Shown here one piece after another: positions 1 to 7,134 of a stretch of 7,219 nucleotides of DNA (position 1 is the first letter of the stretch; each line of letters starts with the position of its first letter). The stretch spans positions 1 to 7,219 of the forward strand of contig CACZQD010000103.1 of assembly GCA_902783215.1 (NCBI GenBank). The letters are read 5' to 3'. Source of the DNA: an uncultured Erysipelotrichaceae bacterium. Lineage in GTDB: Bacteria; Bacillota_I; Bacilli_A; RF39; UBA660. Both the position numbers and the translations under genes were made by a program. Under the pieces are notes generated by a model that was not told where the DNA came from, did not search any database, and worked only from the letters and a program-made list of their open reading frames with translations.

Positions 1-1
1 T

Positions 2-1801
2 TATGAAATAGTTAGTATAGAAGAAAACTTTATTATTGTTAAAAATAATAAAGGATATTTTGGAACACTCTCCCTAGAAAGTAAGACGGGTAAAGGATGC
101 ATTTTATTACCAATAAAATATCAATCAATTGAAAAAATAGGACCAGATATGTATCGATTATTAAATGACAAAGATATGTATTGTTTAATGAATAATAAAG
201 GAAATATTGTTAGTGAAACAGACTATGATTATATTGATAAGCATGATGACTTTTATTTAACTAAAAGAAATAATTACTTTGGATTATTGAATAAAGAAGG
301 ACAAGTTATATTTGATACAATTTATAGCAATATTAATCACTTTGAAAATGGTGTTGCTATTGTTAGAGATGAACATGCTAATTATGGTTTAATATCCGAT
401 ACTGGTAAAGAAATAATTTCTCCACGTTTTGGTAGAATTGATGTTAATGGTGGTATTATTAAGTGTAGGGATGATGTAACTTATATTTATTTATATGAAG
501 CATTTGATATGGATGGTAATTCACTAATTGATTTTAAATGTAATTATTTTCATAATATTAATGATAAGTATTTAACTTTTTATGATCGAAAAGAAAAAAT
601 AATAGGACTATTTAATTGTCAAAATAAAAAAATAATTAAATCTTGGAAAAAGAAAAAAATTAAGGATTATTTGCTATTTTGCGTAGGGGATAATAAGTTT
701 TTAAAGTTTTATAATAATAAACTAAAAATTATAGATGCTAATGGCAAGAAGATTGCTTCCTTATCGATAAATCAGTATCCAAAAGAATGGGATTTTAATT
801 ATTTGGGTGAAAATCATTTTAAATTATTAGATAATATATATACATCTGATGGTATTTTAGTATCTGAAAATGCATATGATTCTATTTATGAATATCATAA
901 TGGATATGCCATTTTCCAGAAAAACAAACGTTATGGAATTATTAATGATGATGGTAAAGAAATATTTGATCAGGCATTTCGTATTGACAACTTAGGTAAT
1001 AATCGTTATTTAAGACATAGCTTCGGTGGATATACTCTTCATGATTTTAGTAATAATTCAATGACTGATTATTATAGTAAAATGTTTATTATTAAGCAGG
1101 ATGATCAAAATATATTAGCTCAAGTTTTTAATAAGGGTAAATGGCAATTATTAAACTTTGGTGATCATAAAATAGATTTATCTGATTATTATGATGATAT
1201 AGAACATATAGGAGATTATTTTAAAGTAAGAATAAATAATATGTCTACAATATTGGATTTAGAAGGTAAGGAAATAAGCAAATCAAAATATACTGATTTT
1301 CAGTTGCGCGTTGAAAATGATTTCTTTATTTTAAAGCATTCTGATAGCTTATACAGTTTACTTAATATGGATGGCGAAGAAGTGTTTGCTTATAAAGCAA
1401 TTAATTCAGTCCATGTTTTAAATGAAGAACAATTACTTATTAATAATTATTTAATAAACATGAGTGATTTAAAAAAATCATTTGTATTAGAAGTAAATAT
1501 AAATGATAATAAAATAGTAAAAGAGTTTGAAAGTGAAGAAACAAGAAATAAAGCTTTAAATAGTATTGATTCTATTTTGGATGAACAAGTAGATAATCTT
1601 ATTAATAATAATCAAGATACCAAACACTCAATAAAAGAACAAAATGATTTACTTAATAGTATGAGTAAAGATTTAAATGATGAAATAAATCATAATATAA
1701 TTGATGAAATAAAAGAAAATAATAATATGATTGATAGTATTTTAAAAAGAAATAATAAAAAGTTAAAGTACTTAAAGAAAGTGTTGAAAGATGAACATTA
1801 A
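2..1801 (+). CDS. WG-repeat-like protein with C-terminal coiled coil, 5' end outside window
   Basis: The reading frame is open from base 2, so this is a partial gene with 599 codons visible. The ATG at 149 is internal: the 49 codons before it continue the same repeat-like protein and align with the N-terminus of the next gene. By that alignment only about 20 residues are missing. The protein is a run of degenerate WG-type beta repeats (aromatic-Gly-[LI]-[LI], a turn with xxGKEI, then a Tyr/Phe-rich strand). Examples are YFGLLN near 275, YGLIS near 383 and YGIIN near 932. The Trp of the family consensus is mostly replaced by Tyr, Phe or Ile. After the repeats come a short cap (1406-1474) shared with the next gene and then about 100 Asn/Lys/Glu-rich residues that look helical and coiled-coil-forming. 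No membrane segment is visible. The gene overlaps the next by 11 bases, implying co-translation. The molecular function is unknown; WG repeats are usually taken as protein-binding scaffolds. The family assignment is good, the role is not known. Confidence 0.8.
   Translation, partial: YEIVSIEENFIIVKNNKGYFGTLSLESKTGKGCILLPIKYQSIEKIGPDMYRLLNDKDMYCLMNNKGNIVSETDYDYIDKHDDFYLTKRNNYFGLLNKEGQVIFDTIYSNINHFENGVAIVRDEHANYGLISDTGKEIISPRFGRIDVNGGIIKCRDDVTYIYLYEAFDMDGNSLIDFKCNYFHNINDKYLTFYDRKEKIIGLFNCQNKKIIKSWKKKKIKDYLLFCVGDNKFLKFYNNKLKIIDANGKKIASLSINQYPKEWDFNYLGENHFKLLDNIYTSDGILVSENAYDSIYEYHNGYAIFQKNKRYGIINDDGKEIFDQAFRIDNLGNNRYLRHSFGGYTLHDFSNNSMTDYYSKMFIIKQDDQNILAQVFNKGKWQLLNFGDHKIDLSDYYDDIEHIGDYFKVRINNMSTILDLEGKEISKSKYTDFQLRVENDFFILKHSDSLYSLLNMDGEEVFAYKAINSVHVLNEEQLLINNYLINMSDLKKSFVLEVNINDNKIVKEFESEETRNKALNSIDSILDEQVDNLINNNQDTKHSIKEQNDLLNSMSKDLNDEINHNIIDEIKENNNMIDSILKRNNKKLKYLKKVLKDEH
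1406..1474 (+). other. Shared C-terminal cap motif, copy 1
   Basis: These 23 codons encode a segment beginning SVHVLNEEQLLINN and ending LINMSDLK. It directly follows the last repeat and closely matches 3174-3242 in the neighbouring gene. It is the best-conserved stretch between the two proteins and probably closes the repeat solenoid or forms a contact surface. That role is inference. Confidence 0.7.
1496..1798 (+). other. Predicted coiled-coil, Asn-rich tail
   Basis: The last 101 residues of the first gene are rich in Asn, Lys, Glu and Asp, with Ile, Leu and Met recurring at three- to four-residue spacing (for example LLNSMSKDLNDEINHNIIDE). They contain no Pro and no Gly. This suggests a long amphipathic helix able to oligomerise or bind a partner. 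The neighbouring paralogue has only a short basic tail in its place. The helix is judged by eye, not computed. Confidence 0.6.
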
Positions 1802-3386
1802 AATATATAATCATATATCTTTAAAAGATACATTTAAATTAACTGATGATGAAGTTGTAAGTGTTAAAGATAATATAGTTGTAGTAAAGAAAAACAATAA
1901 ATTTGATTTTTTCACTTTAAATAGTAAAAATCTATCTAAACAAGAAAACTTATCATATCCTTATAAACAAATTGAATCTTTTATCAATGATTTAGCTATT
2001 GTTAAAAATGAGGATGAAACTAAAAGTTTAGTTACTACTGATCATATAGAAATAACTAGATATAATTCTATTGTTTATTTAGAAGATGGATTATATAAAG
2101 TAAAAAAAGACAATAAGTGGGGAATAATTGATAAAAGTGGTAATATTATTTTACAAATTAATTTTTCTAAAATTAATGAGTTTAGTCATGGAGTATGCAT
2201 TATTGAACAGGGTGGCTTAAAAGGAATGGTAGATAAACAAGGTAAAATTGTTATTCCAGTTTATTATGAAGATATAAGTGATGTTAAAGATGGCAAAGTT
2301 ATTATTACTCAATTTATTAAAGACAAAACATTGAACTCATTAAAGAGTAAATTTGGTAGAAAGGAATCATTAAAGCAAAAAAAAGGATTAATAGATATAT
2401 CAGGAAAAGTTTTAATTGAACCTAAATATATAGACATGTTTTTTACTTATGATAACCATATACTAGCTGAAGCTAAGAACCAAAAATTTATTAAAATGGA
2501 TTATGCAGGGAAAGTTTTAAACAAATTTAGTTTAGGTAATTATGTTATATATAATAAACAAAATGGATTTGTTGTCGCACGTAAAGAATCATTTTTTCCT
2601 ACGCATCTTAAGCGGTCTGTTTTTGATAGTAATGGTAATAAAATATTTAAAGATAATTATGCTAGTGAATTATTTGAAAATAAAGTAATTATAGGTGATG
2701 ATAAGCGAAAAAACTATCTTATTGATAATGCTGGTAAGATAATTAGTAAGAAATATGATTTGATTGCTAATCTGAATCATAATTTACAATTATTACTTGT
2801 TGAAAATGATCATAAATTGGGATTAATTGATTATAATGGCAAAGAAATAATAAAACCTCATTATAAAGATATTATGATAATAAATAAAAATGTATATGTA
2901 GTATTTAATTATGGTACTTCTAGCTTATTTAATCGAAGTGGCATGAGAATATCAAATGAATATGATTATATTTCTTATTTTAATAATGGTGTTGCATTAT
3001 TTAGAAATGGTAGTGAATATGGCTTAATTGATATAAATGGAAATGAAATATTTAATTGCTATGAGCCTATAGATAGTTATTATAAACTAGGTAATTTAAT
3101 TATCATATATTATAAAGATAGATTAGATATAATTAGTATTAATGGTGAAATAATAGTCGAAAATATCCGTCAGAGTGTTCAGATAGTAAACGATGAACAA
3201 TTATTAGTAAACGGTTGTCTAATAAATATAAATGATATTAAAATAATGCCTATATATTGTGATATAGAAACTGATATATTTAAAGCTACAGATTTTACTT
3301 CTTGGCTCAAAGCTTTAGCTTATGACGCAGAGCATCAGAAAATTATAAACAATTTAGGACAAAAAACAAAGAAAAAGATAAAATAA
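1791..3386 (+). CDS. WG-repeat-like protein, paralogue of the upstream gene
   Basis: This 531-residue protein has no signal peptide or membrane segment, so it is probably cytoplasmic. Residues 1-100 are a divergent N-terminal region, and residues about 105-420 are WG-type repeats: KWGIID at 109-114, KGMVD near 144, KGLID at 198-202, LGLID at 343-347 and YGLID at 410-414. Each is followed by a G-[KN]-x-[IV]-I turn, and several by a Tyr-rich PxYxD-type strand. Only the first repeat keeps the actual Trp-Gly pair. Residues 462-484 form the cap shared with the upstream protein, followed by about 45 residues ending in a basic tail. The ATG at 1791 is the only sensible start, since an in-frame TGA lies two codons upstream at 1785. 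It overlaps the upstream gene by 11 bases, and only a weak purine-rich site (AAAGAAAG near 1774) precedes it, so translational coupling is likely. The repeats identify the family; the function is unknown. Confidence 0.82.
   Translation: MNIKIYNHISLKDTFKLTDDEVVSVKDNIVVVKKNNKFDFFTLNSKNLSKQENLSYPYKQIESFINDLAIVKNEDETKSLVTTDHIEITRYNSIVYLEDGLYKVKKDNKWGIIDKSGNIILQINFSKINEFSHGVCIIEQGGLKGMVDKQGKIVIPVYYEDISDVKDGKVIITQFIKDKTLNSLKSKFGRKESLKQKKGLIDISGKVLIEPKYIDMFFTYDNHILAEAKNQKFIKMDYAGKVLNKFSLGNYVIYNKQNGFVVARKESFFPTHLKRSVFDSNGNKIFKDNYASELFENKVIIGDDKRKNYLIDNAGKIISKKYDLIANLNHNLQLLLVENDHKLGLIDYNGKEIIKPHYKDIMIINKNVYVVFNYGTSSLFNRSGMRISNEYDYISYFNNGVALFRNGSEYGLIDINGNEIFNCYEPIDSYYKLGNLIIIYYKDRLDIISINGEIIVENIRQSVQIVNDEQLLVNGCLININDIKIMPIYCDIETDIFKATDFTSWLKALAYDAEHQKIINNLGQKTKKKIK
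3174..3242 (+). other. Shared C-terminal cap motif, copy 2
   Basis: This segment starts SVQIVNDEQLLVNG and ends LININDIK. It aligns without gaps to 1406-1474, mostly with identical or conservative residues, although the bases have diverged at many positions. It marks the end of the repeat domain in both proteins and supports their common origin. Confidence 0.7.
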
Positions 3387-3387
3387 T

Positions 3388-3419
3388 AAAGCTTGATTAT
3401 TCAAGTTTTTTTTCTTTTT
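3388..3419 (+). terminator. Rho-independent terminator of the WG-repeat operon
   Basis: The core stem CTTGA/TCAAG (3392-3396 with 3401-3405) has a TTAT loop and is extended by a G-T pair and A-T pairs outward. It is followed by eight Ts, one C and five Ts. It starts just after the stop codon at 3384-3386. The A-run before the stem could also pair with the T-tract. Confidence 0.85.
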
Positions 3420-3430
3420 AAATAAATTCA

Positions 3431-3439
3431 TGTTATAAT
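3431..3439 (+). promoter_or_regulatory. Extended -10 promoter for rel-dtd operon
   Basis: TGTTATAAT is a perfect extended -10 element (TG-n-TATAAT, hexamer at 3434-3439). No good -35 is present at 16-18 bases upstream, where the T-tract of the preceding terminator lies (TTTCTT-like). The TGn element would compensate. Standard spacing puts the start site near G3446, leaving only about 9 bases before the ATG. Confidence 0.75.
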
Positions 3440-3443
3440 TAAA

Positions 3444-3451
3444 GTGGTGAT
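3444..3451 (+). promoter_or_regulatory. Ribosome binding site of rel
   Basis: GTGGTGAT sits three bases before the ATG at 3455. GGTGAT matches the 3' half of the full Shine-Dalgarno consensus AGGAGGTGAT and is placed correctly for that register. If transcription starts near 3446, this site lies at the very 5' end of the mRNA and may be partly missing from it. Confidence 0.6.
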
Positions 3452-3454
3452 ATT

Positions 3455-5617
3455 ATGAAAGATAAACCAAAGTTAACTTTTGAAGAATTATTAGAAAAGA
3501 TAAAAACTTATATTCAAGATGAAAAGCAATTAGATATGATTAATAAAAGTTATGAATTTGCTTCTATAAAACATAAGGGTCAAAAACGTTTAAATCATAC
3601 TGATTATATTAAGCATCCTTTAAATGTTGCTTATATTTTGGCGTCCATAAATGCTGATTATCAAACTATTTGTGCAGCATTACTTCATGATACGATGGAG
3701 ATGTGTGGTGTATCAAAGGAAGAATTAGAAGATAATTTTGGTAATGAAATAGCTTCTTTAGTTGATGGAGTTACTAAGATTAATCGTCTTAATTATAATG
3801 GCGATACTGAAAGTCAAGTTGCTAATCATCGTAAGATATTAGTAGGACTTACAGAAGATGTTAGAGTCATTATTATAAAAATGGCTGATAGGTTGCACAA
3901 TATGCGCACAATGTATATTTTAGATGAAGAAAAGCAAAAAGCAAATGCTAAAGAGACATTAGAAATATTAGTTCCTATCGCACATCGATTAGGTATGAAT
4001 AAAATTAAAACAGAATTAGAAGAGTTATCTTTAAGATATTCTAAACCAGATGTATATTTTGGAATTGTAGAAAGATTAAACAAATCGAAAAATGAACGTA
4101 ATAAGTATGTTGAAGATATGATGGATGAAGTATCTAAAATACTTAATGAACATGGTATTAAACATGAAATAAAGGGACGTGCGAAAAGTATTTATAGTAT
4201 TTATAAAAAACTAGATAATGGTAAACGATTTAGCGATATTTATGATTTACTTGCTTTAAGAGTATTTGTTGATACTGAGGCTGATTGTTATCAAGCTATG
4301 GGATTAATTCATTCAAAATATCGTCCCGTTCCTAAACGATTAAAAGATTATATTGCTATGCCAAAAAGTAATATGTATCAATCACTTCATACAACGGTTT
4401 TTGGGAAAGATGGAAACTTTTTTGAAATTCAAATTCGTACATATGAAATGGATCGAGTTGCCGAACATGGTATTGCATCACATTGGTCTTACAAAGAAAA
4501 AGGTAAAACAATGTTACAAGATACAATGGAAGAGAAATTGCAATTTTTTAGAAACATAATGGAAATAAAAGAAAATGATACTGATGAAGAACAATTTGTT
4601 AAGGATGTTAAAGGTGATATATTAAATGATACTATATATGTTTATACCCCAAAAGGAGATGTAATTGAGCTTCCAAATGGATCCACACCAATTGATTTTG
4701 CTTACCGTGTACACACCAATGTAGGACATACAATGGTTGGTGCTATTGTAAATGAGAAGATTGTTCCTTTAGATTATAAATTAAAAAATAATGATATTAT
4801 AAAAATAAATACTAATAAAAATCAAGTTGGTCCTTCATCATCTTGGATTGATATGGCATATACTTCTTCTGCTCGTAATAAAATTAAAGCTTATTTTAAT
4901 AAAATAGATAAAGAACAGTATTTAAAAAAAGGAGAAGAAATCTTTATAAGTGAGTTACGCAAAAGAAAACTTTCTTATAATGAATTTGCTAGTGATGATA
5001 ATTTAAAGAAAATATTTAAAGAATTAAAAATTGATAATTTAAATGATTTATATATAGGTATTGGTAATAACAAGTATTCACCAAATCAAATCATCAATAT
5101 TATTACTAATGATAATAAAACTAAAGAACAAATTTTAATTGATCGAGTTGTTAATAAGGAAACTAATGACGATAGTAATAATAAAGGTGATGTTGTTGTT
5201 GAAGGTATTGATAATATAAAAGTTAGTATTAGTAAGTGCTGCCATCCAATACCAGGTGATGAAATAACGGGTTATATATCTAGTGGTCATGGCATAAATA
5301 TACATAGAGTAATGTGCCCTAATATAAAAGATTTAGATGAACGTTTAATTAAGGTTCATTGGAATGATAAAACTGATCAAAAGTATTCCACATATTTATT
5401 AGTTCATGCTACTGATAATAAAGAAATACTATTTAATATTGTTGCTAAAACAGCAAATACTAATATGGTAGTAAAAAGTATTAATACTATTAATAATGAA
5501 GGTAAATATATTTTTGAAGTAAAGGTATCAGTAACTAATTTATTAGATTTAAATAAATTTATGAATGATTTAAAAAATATTAGTAATGTTACTAATGTAG
5601 AAAGAGTAATAAAATGA
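3455..5617 (+). CDS. rel: Bifunctional-type (p)ppGpp synthetase/hydrolase (RelA/SpoT family)
   Basis: This is a full-length long RSH protein of 720 residues. It makes (p)ppGpp from ATP and GDP/GTP, and the family also degrades it with an Mn-dependent HD domain. Domain order: HD hydrolase (about 25-180) with R45, H54, H78-D79, E82, D145 and N149 present; synthetase (about 230-345) with GRAKSIYSIYKK, Y308 and H312 in NMYQSLHTT, and E324 in EIQIRT; TGS (about 390-455); helical region; zinc-finger/CC domain with C595, C596, H617 and C621; ACT/RRM (about 645-720). The RLKD at 295-298 is the RxKD signature of bifunctional Rel/SpoT rather than the ExDD of synthetase-only RelA. Oddity: the hydrolase motif reads HDTMEM, with Met83 where the family has Asp (HDxxED), so hydrolysis may be weakened. 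An in-frame TAA at 3440 fixes the start at 3455. It is the first gene of an operon and overlaps dtd by ATGA, as in other Bacillota rel-dtd pairs. Confidence 0.96.
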   Translation: MKDKPKLTFEELLEKIKTYIQDEKQLDMINKSYEFASIKHKGQKRLNHTDYIKHPLNVAYILASINADYQTICAALLHDTMEMCGVSKEELEDNFGNEIASLVDGVTKINRLNYNGDTESQVANHRKILVGLTEDVRVIIIKMADRLHNMRTMYILDEEKQKANAKETLEILVPIAHRLGMNKIKTELEELSLRYSKPDVYFGIVERLNKSKNERNKYVEDMMDEVSKILNEHGIKHEIKGRAKSIYSIYKKLDNGKRFSDIYDLLALRVFVDTEADCYQAMGLIHSKYRPVPKRLKDYIAMPKSNMYQSLHTTVFGKDGNFFEIQIRTYEMDRVAEHGIASHWSYKEKGKTMLQDTMEEKLQFFRNIMEIKENDTDEEQFVKDVKGDILNDTIYVYTPKGDVIELPNGSTPIDFAYRVHTNVGHTMVGAIVNEKIVPLDYKLKNNDIIKINTNKNQVGPSSSWIDMAYTSSARNKIKAYFNKIDKEQYLKKGEEIFISELRKRKLSYNEFASDDNLKKIFKELKIDNLNDLYIGIGNNKYSPNQIINIITNDNKTKEQILIDRVVNKETNDDSNNKGDVVVEGIDNIKVSISKCCHPIPGDEITGYISSGHGINIHRVMCPNIKDLDERLIKVHWNDKTDQKYSTYLLVHATDNKEILFNIVAKTANTNMVVKSINTINNEGKYIFEVKVSVTNLLDLNKFMNDLKNISNVTNVERVIK

Positions 5618-6069
5618 AAGTAGTAGTTCAAAGGAGTTTAAAATCAAGTGTATCTGTTGATAATAAAGTAACAGGTTCAATTGATTCAGGTGTTGTTTTA
5701 TTAGTTGGATTTACTGAAGGTGATCAACAACGTGATATTGATTATATTATAAATAAAGTCATAAATTTGAGAATATTTGATGATGAAGATGGCGTTATGA
5801 ATAAATCATTATTAGATGTTAACGGTAGTGTTTTAAGTATCTCACAATTTACTTTATATGCAGATACTAAAAAGGGGAGACGACCAAGTTATGTTAAGGC
5901 TTTAAATCCTAGTGAAGCAACTAAATTATATGATTTATTTAATAAAAAATTGAGCCATTATGTTAATGTTCAAACTGGGGTATTTGGTGCGGATATGAAT
6001 GTATCTATTACTAATGATGGACCAGTTACTATCATTATTGAAAGTGAGGATAAGTATGAAAAAGATTAA
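5614..6069 (+). CDS. dtd: D-aminoacyl-tRNA deacylase
   Basis: Dtd hydrolyses D-amino acids (and glycine mischarged on tRNA-Ala) from tRNA, recycling tRNA and keeping D-residues out of proteins. It acts in the cytoplasm as a homodimer. The 151 residues match the usual family length of about 145-150. Both signature motifs are intact: SQFTL at 77-81 and NDGPVT at 134-139, the latter carrying the Gly-cisPro pair (136-137) that reaches into the partner subunit to select chirality. FGADMNVSI just before it is also typical. The start ATG shares four bases with the rel stop (ATGA), and an AAAGAG at 5601-5606 gives a modest ribosome site, so translation is probably coupled to rel. The final seven or so residues are a charged extension beyond the fold. 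Identification is secure. Confidence 0.96.
   Translation: MKVVVQRSLKSSVSVDNKVTGSIDSGVVLLVGFTEGDQQRDIDYIINKVINLRIFDDEDGVMNKSLLDVNGSVLSISQFTLYADTKKGRRPSYVKALNPSEATKLYDLFNKKLSHYVNVQTGVFGADMNVSITNDGPVTIIIESEDKYEKD
6046..6049 (+). promoter_or_regulatory. Shine-Dalgarno site that sets the start at 6056
   Basis: GAGG (within AGTGAGGAT) lies six bases before the ATG at 6056, inside the 3' end of dtd. It decides the start of the next gene in favour of 6056 over the in-frame ATG at 5999, whose extra residues look like out-of-frame dtd. Confidence 0.75.
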
Positions 6070-7117
6070 TTATAAATTAGTAAACTTAGCTTTAGCAGTA
6101 GTGATTATATTCTTCATATATAAAACTGGAAATTTATGGATAGGAGTAGTTCATAAGATAACAAATATTTTACTTCCATTTATTTTTGCTTTTGCAGCAG
6201 CATATGCTTTATATCCTTTTTTAGAAAAAATGAAAAAGAAAAAAATACCTAAATGGTTAGGAGTATTAATAATTGTATCAGTAATACTTCTTATTGCAAC
6301 TTTTGTTATATATATTATATCGTCGATATTAATTGGACAATTAACTAGTTTATTTAGTAATATTTTAAACTTTGTAAATCATATATCTAAAAGTAATTTT
6401 GATATTAATTTAGCAGGATTTGAAAGTGAATTAAGTGATATATTTAAAAATATTTTAGGTAATGTAGGCAATTATGTATCTAATGGCGCGATTAATATAA
6501 TTAATTCTTCATTAGACGTTTTATCAAATATATTAATAGGCGCTGCTGCATTTGTTTACTTATTAATTGATATGGATAGAATTAGAGCACTAGTAAAAAA
6601 ATTTTTTAAAGGACGAAGTAAAAAAACATATAATTATGTTATAGCTTTAGATGATCAAATGCGTAGATATCTAAATGGACTTGTTAAAGTAATGATTATA
6701 TCAGTAATTGAGTATAGTATAGCTTATTCGATTATTGGACATCCGGATGCATTATTATTAGGCTTTTTAGCAGGTATAGCTAATTTAATTCCATATTTTG
6801 GAGGAATGGCTAATAATTGTATTGCTGCTATTACAGCATTTGTTATTAGTCCATCACTATTTATTAAAACAATTATAGTTTTTGCAGTATTATCATTGGT
6901 TGATAGCTATGTAATTAATGCTAATGTATATGGTAAATCAAATTCAATACATCCATTAATAGTTATTCTGTCTGTTTTTGCAGGAAGTAGTATTTTTGGA
7001 ATTATGGGTATTGTTATTTCTTTCCCACTTGCTATATTTGTTGTAACAACTTATAAATTTTATAAAGATGATATTATTAATGGATTTAAAAAAAGACGTA
7101 AAAAAATAACGAGCTAA
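6056..7117 (+). CDS. AI-2E family (UPF0118) membrane transporter
   Basis: This is a polytopic inner-membrane protein of 353 residues, the usual length for the family. Hydrophobic segments lie at about 8-22, 37-54, 66-95, 152-172, 207-228, 232-265, 268-290 and 300-333. The stretch 96-150 is more polar and is the large loop typical of these proteins. Family hallmarks are the YLNGL segment at 205-209, NLIPYFGG at 243-250 and the HPLIVILSVFAG region from 299, followed by FGIMGIVISFPLAI. The C-terminus is basic and probably cytoplasmic. The family is named after TqsA, reported to export autoinducer-2; other members are linked to Na+/H+ exchange and most are untested, so the substrate here is unknown. 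The start is set at 6056 by a good ribosome site, with a 14-base overlap with dtd. The stop codon lies inside a hairpin (7106-7132). Confidence 0.9.
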   Translation: MKKINYKLVNLALAVVIIFFIYKTGNLWIGVVHKITNILLPFIFAFAAAYALYPFLEKMKKKKIPKWLGVLIIVSVILLIATFVIYIISSILIGQLTSLFSNILNFVNHISKSNFDINLAGFESELSDIFKNILGNVGNYVSNGAINIINSSLDVLSNILIGAAAFVYLLIDMDRIRALVKKFFKGRSKKTYNYVIALDDQMRRYLNGLVKVMIISVIEYSIAYSIIGHPDALLLGFLAGIANLIPYFGGMANNCIAAITAFVISPSLFIKTIIVFAVLSLVDSYVINANVYGKSNSIHPLIVILSVFAGSSIFGIMGIVISFPLAIFVVTTYKFYKDDIINGFKKRRKKITS

Positions 7118-7132
7118 ATAGTAGCTCGTTAT
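7100..7132 (-). terminator. Hairpin at the operon end, a terminator when read on the - strand
   Basis: An 11-base-pair perfect stem (7106-7116 with 7122-7132, core AACGAGCTA/TAGCTCGTT) encloses a five-base loop. On the + strand it is followed by ACAGAG, with no T-tract. On the - strand it is followed by a run of Ts (complement of A7100-7106), the classic layout of an intrinsic terminator. The TAA stop of the AI-2E-type gene is inside it. On the + strand it may protect the 3' end or help termination. Confidence 0.7.
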
Positions 7133-7134
7133 AC

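Noticed and set aside
149..151. ATG at 149 as the start of the first gene
   Set aside because: The frame is open to base 2, the upstream 49 codons continue the same protein and align with the next gene's N-terminus, and there is no ribosome site before 149.
3826..4083. Open frames inside rel on the - strand (3826-4083 and 5404-5631) and on the + strand (4353-4559)
   Set aside because: They lie in another frame of a conserved gene, have no ribosome sites and encode nothing recognisable.
5615..5617. TGA at the end of rel as Trp (Mycoplasma-type code)
   Set aside because: All Trp codons in the window are TGG and no long frame contains an internal TGA. The ATGA overlap is the usual coupling arrangement.
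5999..6055. In-frame ATG at 5999 as start of the AI-2E-type gene
   Set aside because: It would overlap dtd by 71 bases through its conserved GPVT motif and has no ribosome site. GAGG is well placed for 6056, and the protein from 6056 begins like other family members.
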